The translations under genes and the position numbers were made by a program. A stretch of 64,000 nucleotides of DNA from Candidatus Obscuribacterales bacterium (GTDB lineage Bacteria; Cyanobacteriota; Vampirovibrionia; Obscuribacterales; Obscuribacteraceae), in the NCBI GenBank assembly GCA_020634035.1, contig JACKCM010000006.1, positions 124,001 to 188,000 of the forward strand, read 5' to 3'. The notes beneath the pieces are model-generated. The model worked only from the letters and a program-made list of their open reading frames with translations. It had not been told where the DNA came from and ran no database searches. Position 1 is the stretch's first letter; each line of letters starts with the position of its first letter. This document shows, in pieces, positions 17,509 to 25,628 of the stretch.

Positions 17509-20500
17509 GTGGGGAAAAATACAGATTTGCGAATCAAAGAAATAGAGCTGGACAATTTCAAATCCTTCGGCAAAGCCACTACAATTCCTCTTCTAGACGG
17601 CTTTACGACTATCTCAGGACCGAACGGCTCCGGTAAGTCAAACATAATCGATAGTCTTCTTTTCGCTCTGGGTCTGTCTTCGACTCGATCGATGCGAGCC
17701 GAACGTCTGCCTGATCTCTTGAACAATTTAAGCGGCAAAAAAGAAGCAAAAGTACGTGTGCGCTTCGTCAGCAAAGACGATGAAGAGCTGGAAGTCACCC
17801 GCAGAATAAGGGTAAAAGAGAATAGTTATACCAGCACATATTTCTTAGACGGCAAGATCTCTACCCTTTCAGAGATACATGATCGCCTCATGCAATATAA
17901 CGTCAGCCCCACCGGCTTCAACGTGATCATGCAGGGAGACGTCACCGGAATCGTCACCATGAGCGCTTCTGAAAGGCGCAAGATCATCGACGAACTGGCC
18001 GGTGTAGCGGACTTCGATCGCAAAATCGATCTGGCCACCAACGAATTGAATTCGGTAGATGAAAAAATCGAGCACCAGAAAATCGTTCTGACCGAGATCA
18101 TCGCCCGTCTAGAAATTTTGCGGACCGACCGCGATCAAGCCCTTAAATACCTGGATCTCAAAAACAAAAAAGAAGAGATTGAACGCGATCTAGTATTCGT
18201 TCGCGCCCAGGAGCTTGAAGAAAAAGCTCGCAAAGAACTCGAAATTATCAAATCCCTCGATGCCAAAGAAGAAGAGATAGGCGACAAGCTTCGCCAGACC
18301 GAAGTCAATCTTCTCTCTTTGCGTTCCGAGATGGGCCGCATAGAAGAAGAGATCAGAGAAAAAGGCGGCAACGAGCAGCTCTTGCTCCGTCAGGAACTGG
18401 AGAACAAACGCGGTGAATTGACCAGGGAAGAGAACAAACTCTCCAACCTCGATGGTGTGATCGGCGAAAAACTAAACTCGCTTACCCAGCTCGATAAACA
18501 GATAGAAGCGATCGAAAAACATATAAGAAAGATCGGCAGGGATAAAAAACAGCATCTCGAAGATCAAAGCGCTGTCGAAGTGGTGCTCAAAGAGAAGCAA
18601 GCCGCCTATAACGAAGTCATGCAAAAAATCCATGCGCTTCGTCAGGAAAAAGACAAGTCTTCCGAAAAGATGGCCAGTCTTCACGAAGACCTGCAAAAAC
18701 TAAGAGATGAAAGACATTCTCTAGAGGTTAGAAAAACCGAGCTTCAAACAAGACGCCAGTCTCTAGATAAAGATCTGGAGGATTTGAGAAATCAAGCCAC
18801 CCAGAAGATCAGCAAATCGGCCGAATTAAAAGCGGAAGCCGGACGGTTGAAGAGTAAGTTCGAAGATCAAAAAGCTCTTGTGCTTGGCATAGACCGCACC
18901 ATCCAGCAGTACGAAGATGAGCTCGCCTCTACCCAGGAAGAGATAGAAGCTAAGACCGAAGCGCTGGAGCGAGTAAAAACCAGAATCATCGAGCTGGAGA
19001 CCGCCAAAGAAGTATCCGGAGAATCCGGCTACGGCCGTGCGGTAGAAGCGATAACCCAGGCAGGCATCGACGGTGTCCACGGCACCATCGGTCAGCTGGG
19101 CTCGGTCCAGGATGAATATGCAACGGCACTAGAGACCTGTATCGGACCTAGATTAGGTCATATCGTCGTAGACAACGAGCAGATTGCCCAGGCTTGTATC
19201 GAATATCTGAAAGCCAATAAAGCCGGCCGTGCCACCTTTGTCCCGCTCAATAAAATCCAGACCAATCCGCCCGGTCTGCTGCCCAATCGACCCGGAGTGG
19301 TGGATTTCGCCTATAACCTGGTCGATTTCGATCCGGCTTTCACCAAAGCATTTCAATATGCCTGCGGTCAGACCGTGGTCATGGACAGCATGGACAATGC
19401 CAGAAAGCTTATCAACCAGGCCCGTATGGTAACCCTGGAAGGGGAGCTTTTCGATAAGTCCGGTAGTATTACCGGTGGTAACAACCAGAATTCTCGCCTG
19501 CACTTCTCTAAAAAAGGCGAGACCGATCTGGCTGTGCTCAAGCAGACTTCGAAGAGCGTAAGCGAGCAGATCAAATGGCTCAAAGATTCGGTCAAAGAGC
19601 TGAATTCAAGCTTGCAGGAAGAAAGAGAGAAGGCAAACAAAGCCAAGGCCGAACTGGCGCAGCGTGAAGCCGAACTGAATAGTTACCAGAAACAATCTGA
19701 AGAGCTCGACAACGCCATTGAGTCGATCAAGCCTAAATTGCGCGAAAAAGGCGACGAGATAGATAGTATCGATAAAGAGATCTCGGAAATAGTCACTCTG
19801 GTCGAGGACCTGGCCAAGCGCATAGATAAGCTGGCCGAAACCCTGGACGGTGCCCGAGACAAAGGCAAACAGTCCGAACTTGAAAAACTGATTCTCGAAT
19901 CGGAAGAGGTCAGGGTCGATGTCGAAGCGGTAGAAAGCGAATACAAAGAGATTCAGCGATTGCTCGACAAACTCGACACCGAAGCCAAGGTCGAAGAGAA
20001 CAACAGAAATATCCTTGTAGAGCAGAAAACCACCCTTTCTACTGAGGTGGAGAATCTCCAGAACCAGCAACCGGTTTTGAAAGATCTGATTAAACAGTAC
20101 AAAGACAGCATCATCGAGATGGAGAAAAAAGTCGCCGACATCTCGAAAGAGCTGGATTCTCTACGCGAGAAAAAAGACAAGATCCACGATCAGGTCACCC
20201 AGGACGAGATCGAAAGAACAAAACTCGATCAGGAAGTGAAGCGTATAAACGAGCAGCGTAAAGAGCACAAGCTGCTTCACTTCGAACTCGAACGTGATCT
20301 GAATCATGTCCGGGAACAGATCAAAGAGGTTCTCGAAGCCAATCCCGATTACGAGCCGCCCAGCCAGAGCACCGTCGACGACCTCAAGAAACAGGTCGAG
20401 CGCCTGGAGCGCCGCATGCGCTCTATGGAGCCGGTCAATATGAAAGCGCTGGATGAGTTCAATCATACTGAACAGAGAAAAGTGGAACTCGATGAAAACC

Positions 20501-21063
20501 TCGAGACCCTGGCTGTCGAAAAAGAAGAGATCATCCAGCGTATAAGCGGATACGATCAACTCAAGAAAGAGACATTTCTTGAAGCCTTCAACGCCGTCAA
20601 CGAAAACTTCCAGGCTATCTTCCAGGAGCTCAGCCACGGTCACGGTAAGCTCGAACTGGAGAATCCGGAGAGCCCCTTCGAAGGCGGCTTGATCATCCGG
20701 GCGCAGCCACGGGACAAGAAGATGCAGAGAATAGAAGCGCTATCCGGAGGAGAGAAATCCCTCACCGCTCTATCTTTCGTGTTCGCCTTCCAGAGATATG
20801 CGCCGGCTCCGTTCTACGCCTTCGATGAGGTCGACATGATGCTGGACGGCTCCAATGCCGAGCGTCTTGCCCGCATGGTCAAGCGTCAGTCCGAAGAAGC
20901 TCAGTTCGTGGTAGTCAGCCTCCGTCGACCGATGATTGAGAACGCCAGTCACGCCATCGGTGTGTCGCTGAGAGCGGACGGTTTCTCTCGAGTGGTCGGA
21001 CTGAAGGAACTAAAAATCTCGGAAGGACACGAGAAACACGAGCCGGCAGCAGTAGGAGCTTAA
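17509..21063 (+). CDS. smc: Chromosome segregation ATPase SMC
   Basis: 1184 residues. Walker A GPNGSGKSN at residues 37-45; long coiled-coil arms; a hinge near residues 505-660 (VHGTIGQLGSVQDEYATALE); C-terminal signature LSGGEKSLTALSFVF and Walker B FYAFDEVDMMLDG. The head end QFVVVSLRRPMIENASHAIG is the archaeal/cyanobacterial form of SMC. It forms the ring of the condensin complex with ScpA and ScpB, encoded directly downstream. The GTG at 17509 is almost at the predicted transcription start. A TTG at 17527, preceded by GGGGA, would begin the conserved LRIKEIELDNFKSF and may be the real start. Confidence 0.97.
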   Translation: MGKNTDLRIKEIELDNFKSFGKATTIPLLDGFTTISGPNGSGKSNIIDSLLFALGLSSTRSMRAERLPDLLNNLSGKKEAKVRVRFVSKDDEELEVTRRIRVKENSYTSTYFLDGKISTLSEIHDRLMQYNVSPTGFNVIMQGDVTGIVTMSASERRKIIDELAGVADFDRKIDLATNELNSVDEKIEHQKIVLTEIIARLEILRTDRDQALKYLDLKNKKEEIERDLVFVRAQELEEKARKELEIIKSLDAKEEEIGDKLRQTEVNLLSLRSEMGRIEEEIREKGGNEQLLLRQELENKRGELTREENKLSNLDGVIGEKLNSLTQLDKQIEAIEKHIRKIGRDKKQHLEDQSAVEVVLKEKQAAYNEVMQKIHALRQEKDKSSEKMASLHEDLQKLRDERHSLEVRKTELQTRRQSLDKDLEDLRNQATQKISKSAELKAEAGRLKSKFEDQKALVLGIDRTIQQYEDELASTQEEIEAKTEALERVKTRIIELETAKEVSGESGYGRAVEAITQAGIDGVHGTIGQLGSVQDEYATALETCIGPRLGHIVVDNEQIAQACIEYLKANKAGRATFVPLNKIQTNPPGLLPNRPGVVDFAYNLVDFDPAFTKAFQYACGQTVVMDSMDNARKLINQARMVTLEGELFDKSGSITGGNNQNSRLHFSKKGETDLAVLKQTSKSVSEQIKWLKDSVKELNSSLQEEREKANKAKAELAQREAELNSYQKQSEELDNAIESIKPKLREKGDEIDSIDKEISEIVTLVEDLAKRIDKLAETLDGARDKGKQSELEKLILESEEVRVDVEAVESEYKEIQRLLDKLDTEAKVEENNRNILVEQKTTLSTEVENLQNQQPVLKDLIKQYKDSIIEMEKKVADISKELDSLREKKDKIHDQVTQDEIERTKLDQEVKRINEQRKEHKLLHFELERDLNHVREQIKEVLEANPDYEPPSQSTVDDLKKQVERLERRMRSMEPVNMKALDEFNHTEQRKVELDENLETLAVEKEEIIQRISGYDQLKKETFLEAFNAVNENFQAIFQELSHGHGKLELENPESPFEGGLIIRAQPRDKKMQRIEALSGGEKSLTALSFVFAFQRYAPAPFYAFDEVDMMLDGSNAERLARMVKRQSEEAQFVVVSLRRPMIENASHAIGVSLRADGFSRVVGLKELKISEGHEKHEPAAVGA

Positions 21064-21067
21064 TCTC

Positions 21068-21952
21068 GTGGAGTTGGAAGGTATCGATGTGACAAATACA
21101 ATCGGTAATGGCGCCATCGCTGGTGCTGGTGCCGATATCGCCTCCGATTCCAACCCGAACTCAGTCACCGAAACCGATGCCAAACCATCCAGTCCCGACG
21201 CCATCGAAATTCTGGTACAAATGGCTAAAAACGGCGAGATAGACGCCAAAGCCGTAGATATCATCGATGTCACCGACAAATTCTTGAAAGCGATTGCGGC
21301 TGCCCCGAAAGAGAACCTGCGCCAGAGCGGCAAGGTCCTCTTCCACGCCTGTGTGCTTCTACGCATGAAAGCCGACGCCCTCCTGGCACCGCCCATGGAG
21401 GAAGAGGCCTTCGGCGACGATTATATGGATTTCGACGAGAACGGTCTTCCGATTGAATACAATCCCCAGATCAAAGAGCCGCGCCAGATTACGATTCAAG
21501 ATCTGGAGAAAGCGATCGTCCGTACTTCTAATCGCAAGAAAGTACGCAAACGCCAGGTTACCCTGGACGAGCTCATCGCCGCCCTGAGAGAAGCAGAAAA
21601 AATAGAGAAGATAAGAGCCGAGAGAATACCCAAGGCTCGCATAGATTTAGCTGGTCATCTGGAAGTAAATGATGTAGATGACATATTGGATCTTGCTCAT
21701 GATGAAGATATCGAAATGACCATAGGCAAGGTAGAAATCTTGCTATCGAAGATATTAAAAATCGGAGAAAACATAGAGCTTTTCGCCCTGGTTACCCTGC
21801 TGGATGATAAAAGCGACTGGGTCGACGCCTTTCTCGCCTCTTTATTTTTGTCGAATGCAGGTAAAATAGACCTTGAACAAGAAGAGTTTTACGGTCCTTT
21901 ATACCTTGCCCTCTGTGGTAGAGAGGCAGTTTCGAATTCGGTGGTATCGTGA
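21068..21952 (+). CDS. scpA: Segregation and condensation protein A (kleisin)
   Basis: 294 residues. GTG start with a ribosome site AGGAG inside the end of smc. The first 40 residues are low complexity. The kleisin core follows (AIEILVQMAKNGEIDAKAVDIIDVTDKFL; GKVLFHACVLLRMKADALL; RKRQVTLDELIAALREAEK), and the C-terminal winged helix has the characteristic GKIDLEQEEFYGPLYL. The N-terminal FDGPLDLLL motif of typical ScpA is degenerate here. It bridges the SMC heads and binds ScpB. Overlaps scpB by 4 bp. Confidence 0.92.
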   Translation: MELEGIDVTNTIGNGAIAGAGADIASDSNPNSVTETDAKPSSPDAIEILVQMAKNGEIDAKAVDIIDVTDKFLKAIAAAPKENLRQSGKVLFHACVLLRMKADALLAPPMEEEAFGDDYMDFDENGLPIEYNPQIKEPRQITIQDLEKAIVRTSNRKKVRKRQVTLDELIAALREAEKIEKIRAERIPKARIDLAGHLEVNDVDDILDLAHDEDIEMTIGKVEILLSKILKIGENIELFALVTLLDDKSDWVDAFLASLFLSNAGKIDLEQEEFYGPLYLALCGREAVSNSVVS

Positions 21953-22788
21953 CTATGGAAAACAACCTGAAAGCAAAAGTTGAAGCCGCCCTGTTTCTGA
22001 CGGAAAAGCCGGTGAAGGCATCCGCGGTGGCAAAAATTGTCGGGGAAGACCTCGATAAAGTCAGGCGGACTATTCTCGAGCTTATAAGAGACTATGAAGA
22101 AAGAGATCTCGGTCTCGAAATCGCGGACGACAACGGCTATATCATTCAAGTAAAGGATGAATTTGCCACCCTCATTGACGAGTTCGTTCCGCTCGAAATT
22201 CCCACATCATTGATCAGAACCCTTTCGGCCATCGCTATCAAGCAGCCGGTTATGCAGTCCGAGATTATCAAAATCAGAGGAGCCGGAGCCTACGAGCATA
22301 TCAAAGAGTTGATGGAGCGGGATCTGGTGAACAAGAAAGAGGAAGGAAGATCTCCTACTCTGACAACAACGAAACGCTTTCAAGAATATTTCCGACTTTC
22401 CAAAGACGGAAAGTCACTGAGACAGATTCTCATCCGCCAGGACAAAGAAGCCGAAGCAGAGCTGGAAGGCGATAACGAGAATATTGAAAATTCTGAAAGT
22501 ACTGAAAGTATTGAGAACAATAGTTTCGATGCCAGTCCTGACCAGAACATTCAACAAACCCTCAATTTCGGTCTAGAAGCAGGAAACGAAGACAATGACA
22601 CTTCAAAAGAACAATCGGCGGCTGCAGGTCCTGCTCCAGGGTCTGAAGCAGAGTCGCAATCTGAGCCCGCTCAAGAACCGGAAGAAAGAAGCGGGGATAT
22701 TTCGTCTTTTGACCCGCCTGTGGCAAGTGAAAACCAGCCAGAATCACTGATGGTGGCACAACCACCTGCTACTGAAGGCGTTATCTAG
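21949..22788 (+). CDS. scpB: Segregation and condensation protein B
   Basis: 279 residues. Two winged-helix domains in the first 165 residues (KVEAALFLTEKPVKASAVAK; TLSAIAIKQPVMQSEIIKIRGAGAYEHIKELMERDLV), as in ScpB, which dimerises and binds the ScpA linker. The remaining 110 residues form a long acidic, low-complexity tail (NENIENSESTESIENNSFD) absent from most ScpB proteins. GTG at 21949 overlaps the scpA stop; an ATG two codons later (21955) is an equally good start. Confidence 0.93.
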   Translation: MTMENNLKAKVEAALFLTEKPVKASAVAKIVGEDLDKVRRTILELIRDYEERDLGLEIADDNGYIIQVKDEFATLIDEFVPLEIPTSLIRTLSAIAIKQPVMQSEIIKIRGAGAYEHIKELMERDLVNKKEEGRSPTLTTTKRFQEYFRLSKDGKSLRQILIRQDKEAEAELEGDNENIENSESTESIENNSFDASPDQNIQQTLNFGLEAGNEDNDTSKEQSAAAGPAPGSEAESQSEPAQEPEERSGDISSFDPPVASENQPESLMVAQPPATEGVI

Positions 22789-22796
22789 CTCAGACA

Positions 22797-23561
22797 ATGA
22801 AAGACATCGCCCTCATTCTAGCGGCAGCCGGAGAAGGCAGCCGATTCTCAGGCACAGCCGCCCCGGGTGAGGGTTCACGTCCCAAGCAGTGCCTGGACCT
22901 TCTCGGTATGCCGATTTATCTCTGGTCGGTGGTGGCTTTCGGCATAAATCCGCAAATCAATCGTCTTGTGGTGGTGACCCGCGGTGATTTGCTGGCTCAA
23001 TTCGATGCCACTATCCAGAACTTCGCTTTCCAAAATGGTCTTACCGATATCTATGATCGTGTGCGGCTGGTCGAAGGTGGAGCGACCAGACAAGAGTCCG
23101 TCTACCTGGGACTGAAAAGCCTGGAGTCTGAACCGCCGGACTATGTTCTGGTGCATGATGCCGCCCGACCATATATCTGCCAGGATCTAATCAACAGGGT
23201 AATCGCCAGTGCCATCGAATATGGAGCCGCACTACCGGCGGCACCGGTAACCGATACCATTAAAGAGGTAGAGGACGGCTTCATAAAAAACACTCTTGAT
23301 CGCTCCAGGCTCTACCGGGCCCAGACCCCCCAGGCCGCCGCCTATGCGATGCTCCTCAGAGGGCACCAGGAAGCCCGCAGCAGAAAGTTAGAAGTCACCG
23401 ATGACGCCGCCATCATAGAGCTGTTGAACGAGCCGGTACGACTTGTGGAAGCCGGGGTCTCGAATATAAAAATCACAGTAGCGGAAGACCTGCTTAATTC
23501 GCGCGTTCTAGCCGAAGAGACCCTCGGTCAGATAAATGCTCTCATCGCTTCAAAAAAATAA
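22797..23561 (+). CDS. ispD: 2-C-methyl-D-erythritol 4-phosphate cytidylyltransferase
   Basis: 254 residues. MEP isoprenoid pathway step making CDP-methylerythritol from MEP and CTP. Motifs: LILAAAGEGSRFSG followed by RPKQ (CTP binding, with a few extra residues in between), VLVHDAARPYI, AAPVTDTIKEV, RAQTPQAA and TDDAAIIE. It lies 8 bp after scpB and is the last gene of the smc operon. The MEP pathway fits a cyanobacterial-type lineage. Confidence 0.95.
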   Translation: MKDIALILAAAGEGSRFSGTAAPGEGSRPKQCLDLLGMPIYLWSVVAFGINPQINRLVVVTRGDLLAQFDATIQNFAFQNGLTDIYDRVRLVEGGATRQESVYLGLKSLESEPPDYVLVHDAARPYICQDLINRVIASAIEYGAALPAAPVTDTIKEVEDGFIKNTLDRSRLYRAQTPQAAAYAMLLRGHQEARSRKLEVTDDAAIIELLNEPVRLVEAGVSNIKITVAEDLLNSRVLAEETLGQINALIASKK

Positions 23562-23799
23562 TCTAACTAATTCAATTTGCCCCGGGTTGACAAGCGCCGC
23601 AAAACAGGGCACCGTTTGTTTCTGACACCAAACCTAATATCATAGACATAGTTCAGGCCACTTGCTAATTGCGCCGAATTGAATAGAATGAATAACTGAC
23701 TAGCACCGCCTGAGATGCCCAAATCCATAAAATACGACATAAGCTTGTATTGGTGCCTGCTGAATATCCCAAATAAATATAAGATGGGTGAGGAATACC

Positions 23800-24306
23800 A
23801 TGAGTGACAATATCCCCGATACTGCCACCAGCAATTCGAGAGTCGCAAACACCTCTTCGAATGGCAGACAAATAGTAGATCTTTTTCCTGCACTCAGTGA
23901 CAAGAGAATGCTAACCATGTCTTCAATGAGACCGTCCCCGACGCCGTCGATAAATACACAGATTTCGATTTTCAGCCCCGTCTCTTTCGACGAGGCCATA
24001 GAGATTGTTGAATGCCTGCGCTGCAGAGCTGCCACCACAATCTCTCTCGAGAATATGAAAAAGCTCGACGCCAAGCGATTGGTTGACTTCGTAGCTGGTG
24101 CCTCCGCCGCACTAGACGGAGATTTCCACAAGCTGAGCGAGCAAGTCTATATATTCTGTCCGAGCAATATAAAAATCACCGCTGATCTCGAAAAAGAAGT
24201 CGCTCACGAAAGCGAAATCCCTGATGATATCGGGGCTCTGGACTTTCTCTATCCGACAGCCGGAAAAGCGGAAAGTGGCGCAGGGACTTCACCCTGGCTC
24301 CAGTAG
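23800..24306 (+). CDS. sepF: Cell division protein SepF
   Basis: 168 residues. A disordered N-terminus of about 50 residues is followed by the SepF (DUF552) fold: ISIFSPVSFDEAIEIVECLRCR, AKRLVDFVAGASAALDGDF, VYIFCPSNIKI. SepF links FtsZ to the membrane in Firmicutes, actinobacteria and cyanobacteria, which lack FtsA/ZipA. The ATG at 23800 is chosen because GGTGAGGAA lies 5 bp upstream. No N-terminal amphipathic membrane helix is obvious. It stands alone, 238 bp after ispD. Confidence 0.88.
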   Translation: MSDNIPDTATSNSRVANTSSNGRQIVDLFPALSDKRMLTMSSMRPSPTPSINTQISIFSPVSFDEAIEIVECLRCRAATTISLENMKKLDAKRLVDFVAGASAALDGDFHKLSEQVYIFCPSNIKITADLEKEVAHESEIPDDIGALDFLYPTAGKAESGAGTSPWLQ

Positions 24307-24516
24307 TAGTGCCCAGTCCTCGGCTATTAAGGATTTTTTAGAATCCACTTATTGGTCATTCTATGTGATTGACACTTCAAACTTTTTTACAGCCGATAGA
24401 TGTCAGCACTGTTATCATTGAGAAAACATGGCACGAGAGACAAGTGCTTTTGTCCGTGTTTCCTCCGAACCTGATCAATACCTGATTCCTAATCCACCAC
24501 AGGCAAAGACACAGGT

Positions 24517-24550
24517 AAAACAGCTCCCCGATTTATCGGGGGGCTGTTTT
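24517..24550. terminator. Bidirectional terminator between sepF and mnmH
   Basis: 14-bp stem with one U-G pair, left arm AACAGCTCCCCGAT, right arm ATCGGGGGGCTGTT, flanked by AAAA and TTTT, so it can act in both directions. The mnmH stop codon (24533-24535) lies in the loop, so the coding region ends inside the terminator. Confidence 0.9.
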
Positions 24551-25627
24551 GTTATCCGGTTTTATCAAAGCAGCCGAATCGGCTCTATCAAGGCACCACT
24601 CTTTTATCGCAGCGGCAGAAGCCACCGGATCATCCGAGCAAACGGTCAGATCATAATCGGTCCTGCGCCGAATATGCCTTGAATAGAGCGGATCATAATA
24701 GTCACGGAGCATGGACTCGATAAAATCCTCACCCCGATTTTCTTGCAGTGCGTCTGATAACCCTTTGATCTTTTCATGACCGAGACGTTCTTTGAAAATC
24801 CGAACTCTACCGAGCAGATCTAATAAAGCTTCTTTGTGATCGAGCAGATGATAGTCGCGAGAAATTCTTTCGACTCGGCAAGACAGACTCGACTCGAGCA
24901 GGATTCTAATACCGGATCTGTCTTTTATTCTCTCCATCAAAAACTCCGGCAATCTGACAGAGCCAATCTTGCGACTCTCCGCTTCAACAAAGACAAAGTC
25001 CCCGGAAAAGGTCCTGAGACGCTCCCAGAGATAACCGTCGAAATTCTTCTGGGTAGGTTGTTCTGCCAGGCCAATGCCCCCGAAAATAGAACCGCGGTGG
25101 TTGGCTATCGCTTCGAGATCAAGGACATCCATTCCGATAGCTTCGAGCTCTTTTAGAACCTCGGTCTTGCCGACTCCCGTCAGCCCGTCGAGCACCACCA
25201 CCCGAAACGGATAGCTGTCCGCTTCGAAATCATCCATTACACAGCGGCGCCATGCCTTGTAGCCACCGGTCAGACGCCAGCAATCGACACCCATCAAACT
25301 CAAAAAACTGACCACGGCCTCCGAGCGCATGCCGCCCCGCCAGCAGTGCACCACAAGAGTGTGATTCTCTTTTTTAGAAGCGATTATCCTATCGACAATT
25401 TCGGGAATGCGAGGGGCGACTATGCCAAGAGCCAGTCTTCGAGCCCTGAATTCACCCTGCTCTTTATAGACCTTTCCTACCTCAGCCCGCTCATCGTCTG
25501 AGAGCAAAGGAATATTGACCGCCCCCGGGATAAACTCACTGACAAACTCACAGGGGGAGCGAACATCGACTATGACCTTTGCCTTGATAGAATTGAATCT
25601 TTCAGCCGACAATTCTCTCCAGGTCAT
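24533..25627 (-). CDS. mnmH: tRNA 2-selenouridine synthase (SelU/YbbB)
   Basis: 364 residues. An N-terminal rhodanese domain has the catalytic Cys95 in VVHCWRGGMRSEA. A C-terminal P-loop domain has GLTGVGKTE near residues 148-156 and the conserved HRGSIFGGIG. The enzyme turns 2-thiouridine at the wobble position of Lys, Glu and Gln tRNAs into geranylated and then selenated forms, using selenophosphate. SelD, needed for selenophosphate, is not in this window. It starts 1 bp after the rnj stop and is the last gene of the operon. Confidence 0.94.
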   Translation of the reverse strand: MTWRELSAERFNSIKAKVIVDVRSPCEFVSEFIPGAVNIPLLSDDERAEVGKVYKEQGEFRARRLALGIVAPRIPEIVDRIIASKKENHTLVVHCWRGGMRSEAVVSFLSLMGVDCWRLTGGYKAWRRCVMDDFEADSYPFRVVVLDGLTGVGKTEVLKELEAIGMDVLDLEAIANHRGSIFGGIGLAEQPTQKNFDGYLWERLRTFSGDFVFVEAESRKIGSVRLPEFLMERIKDRSGIRILLESSLSCRVERISRDYHLLDHKEALLDLLGRVRIFKERLGHEKIKGLSDALQENRGEDFIESMLRDYYDPLYSRHIRRRTDYDLTVCSDDPVASAAAIKEWCLDRADSAALIKPDNKTAPR

Positions 25628-25628
25628 T

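Noticed and set aside
24428..24682. 84-codon plus-strand frame (MARETSAFVRVSSEP...) after sepF
   Set aside because: It runs straight through the bidirectional terminator and into the antisense of mnmH, and has only a weak ribosome site.
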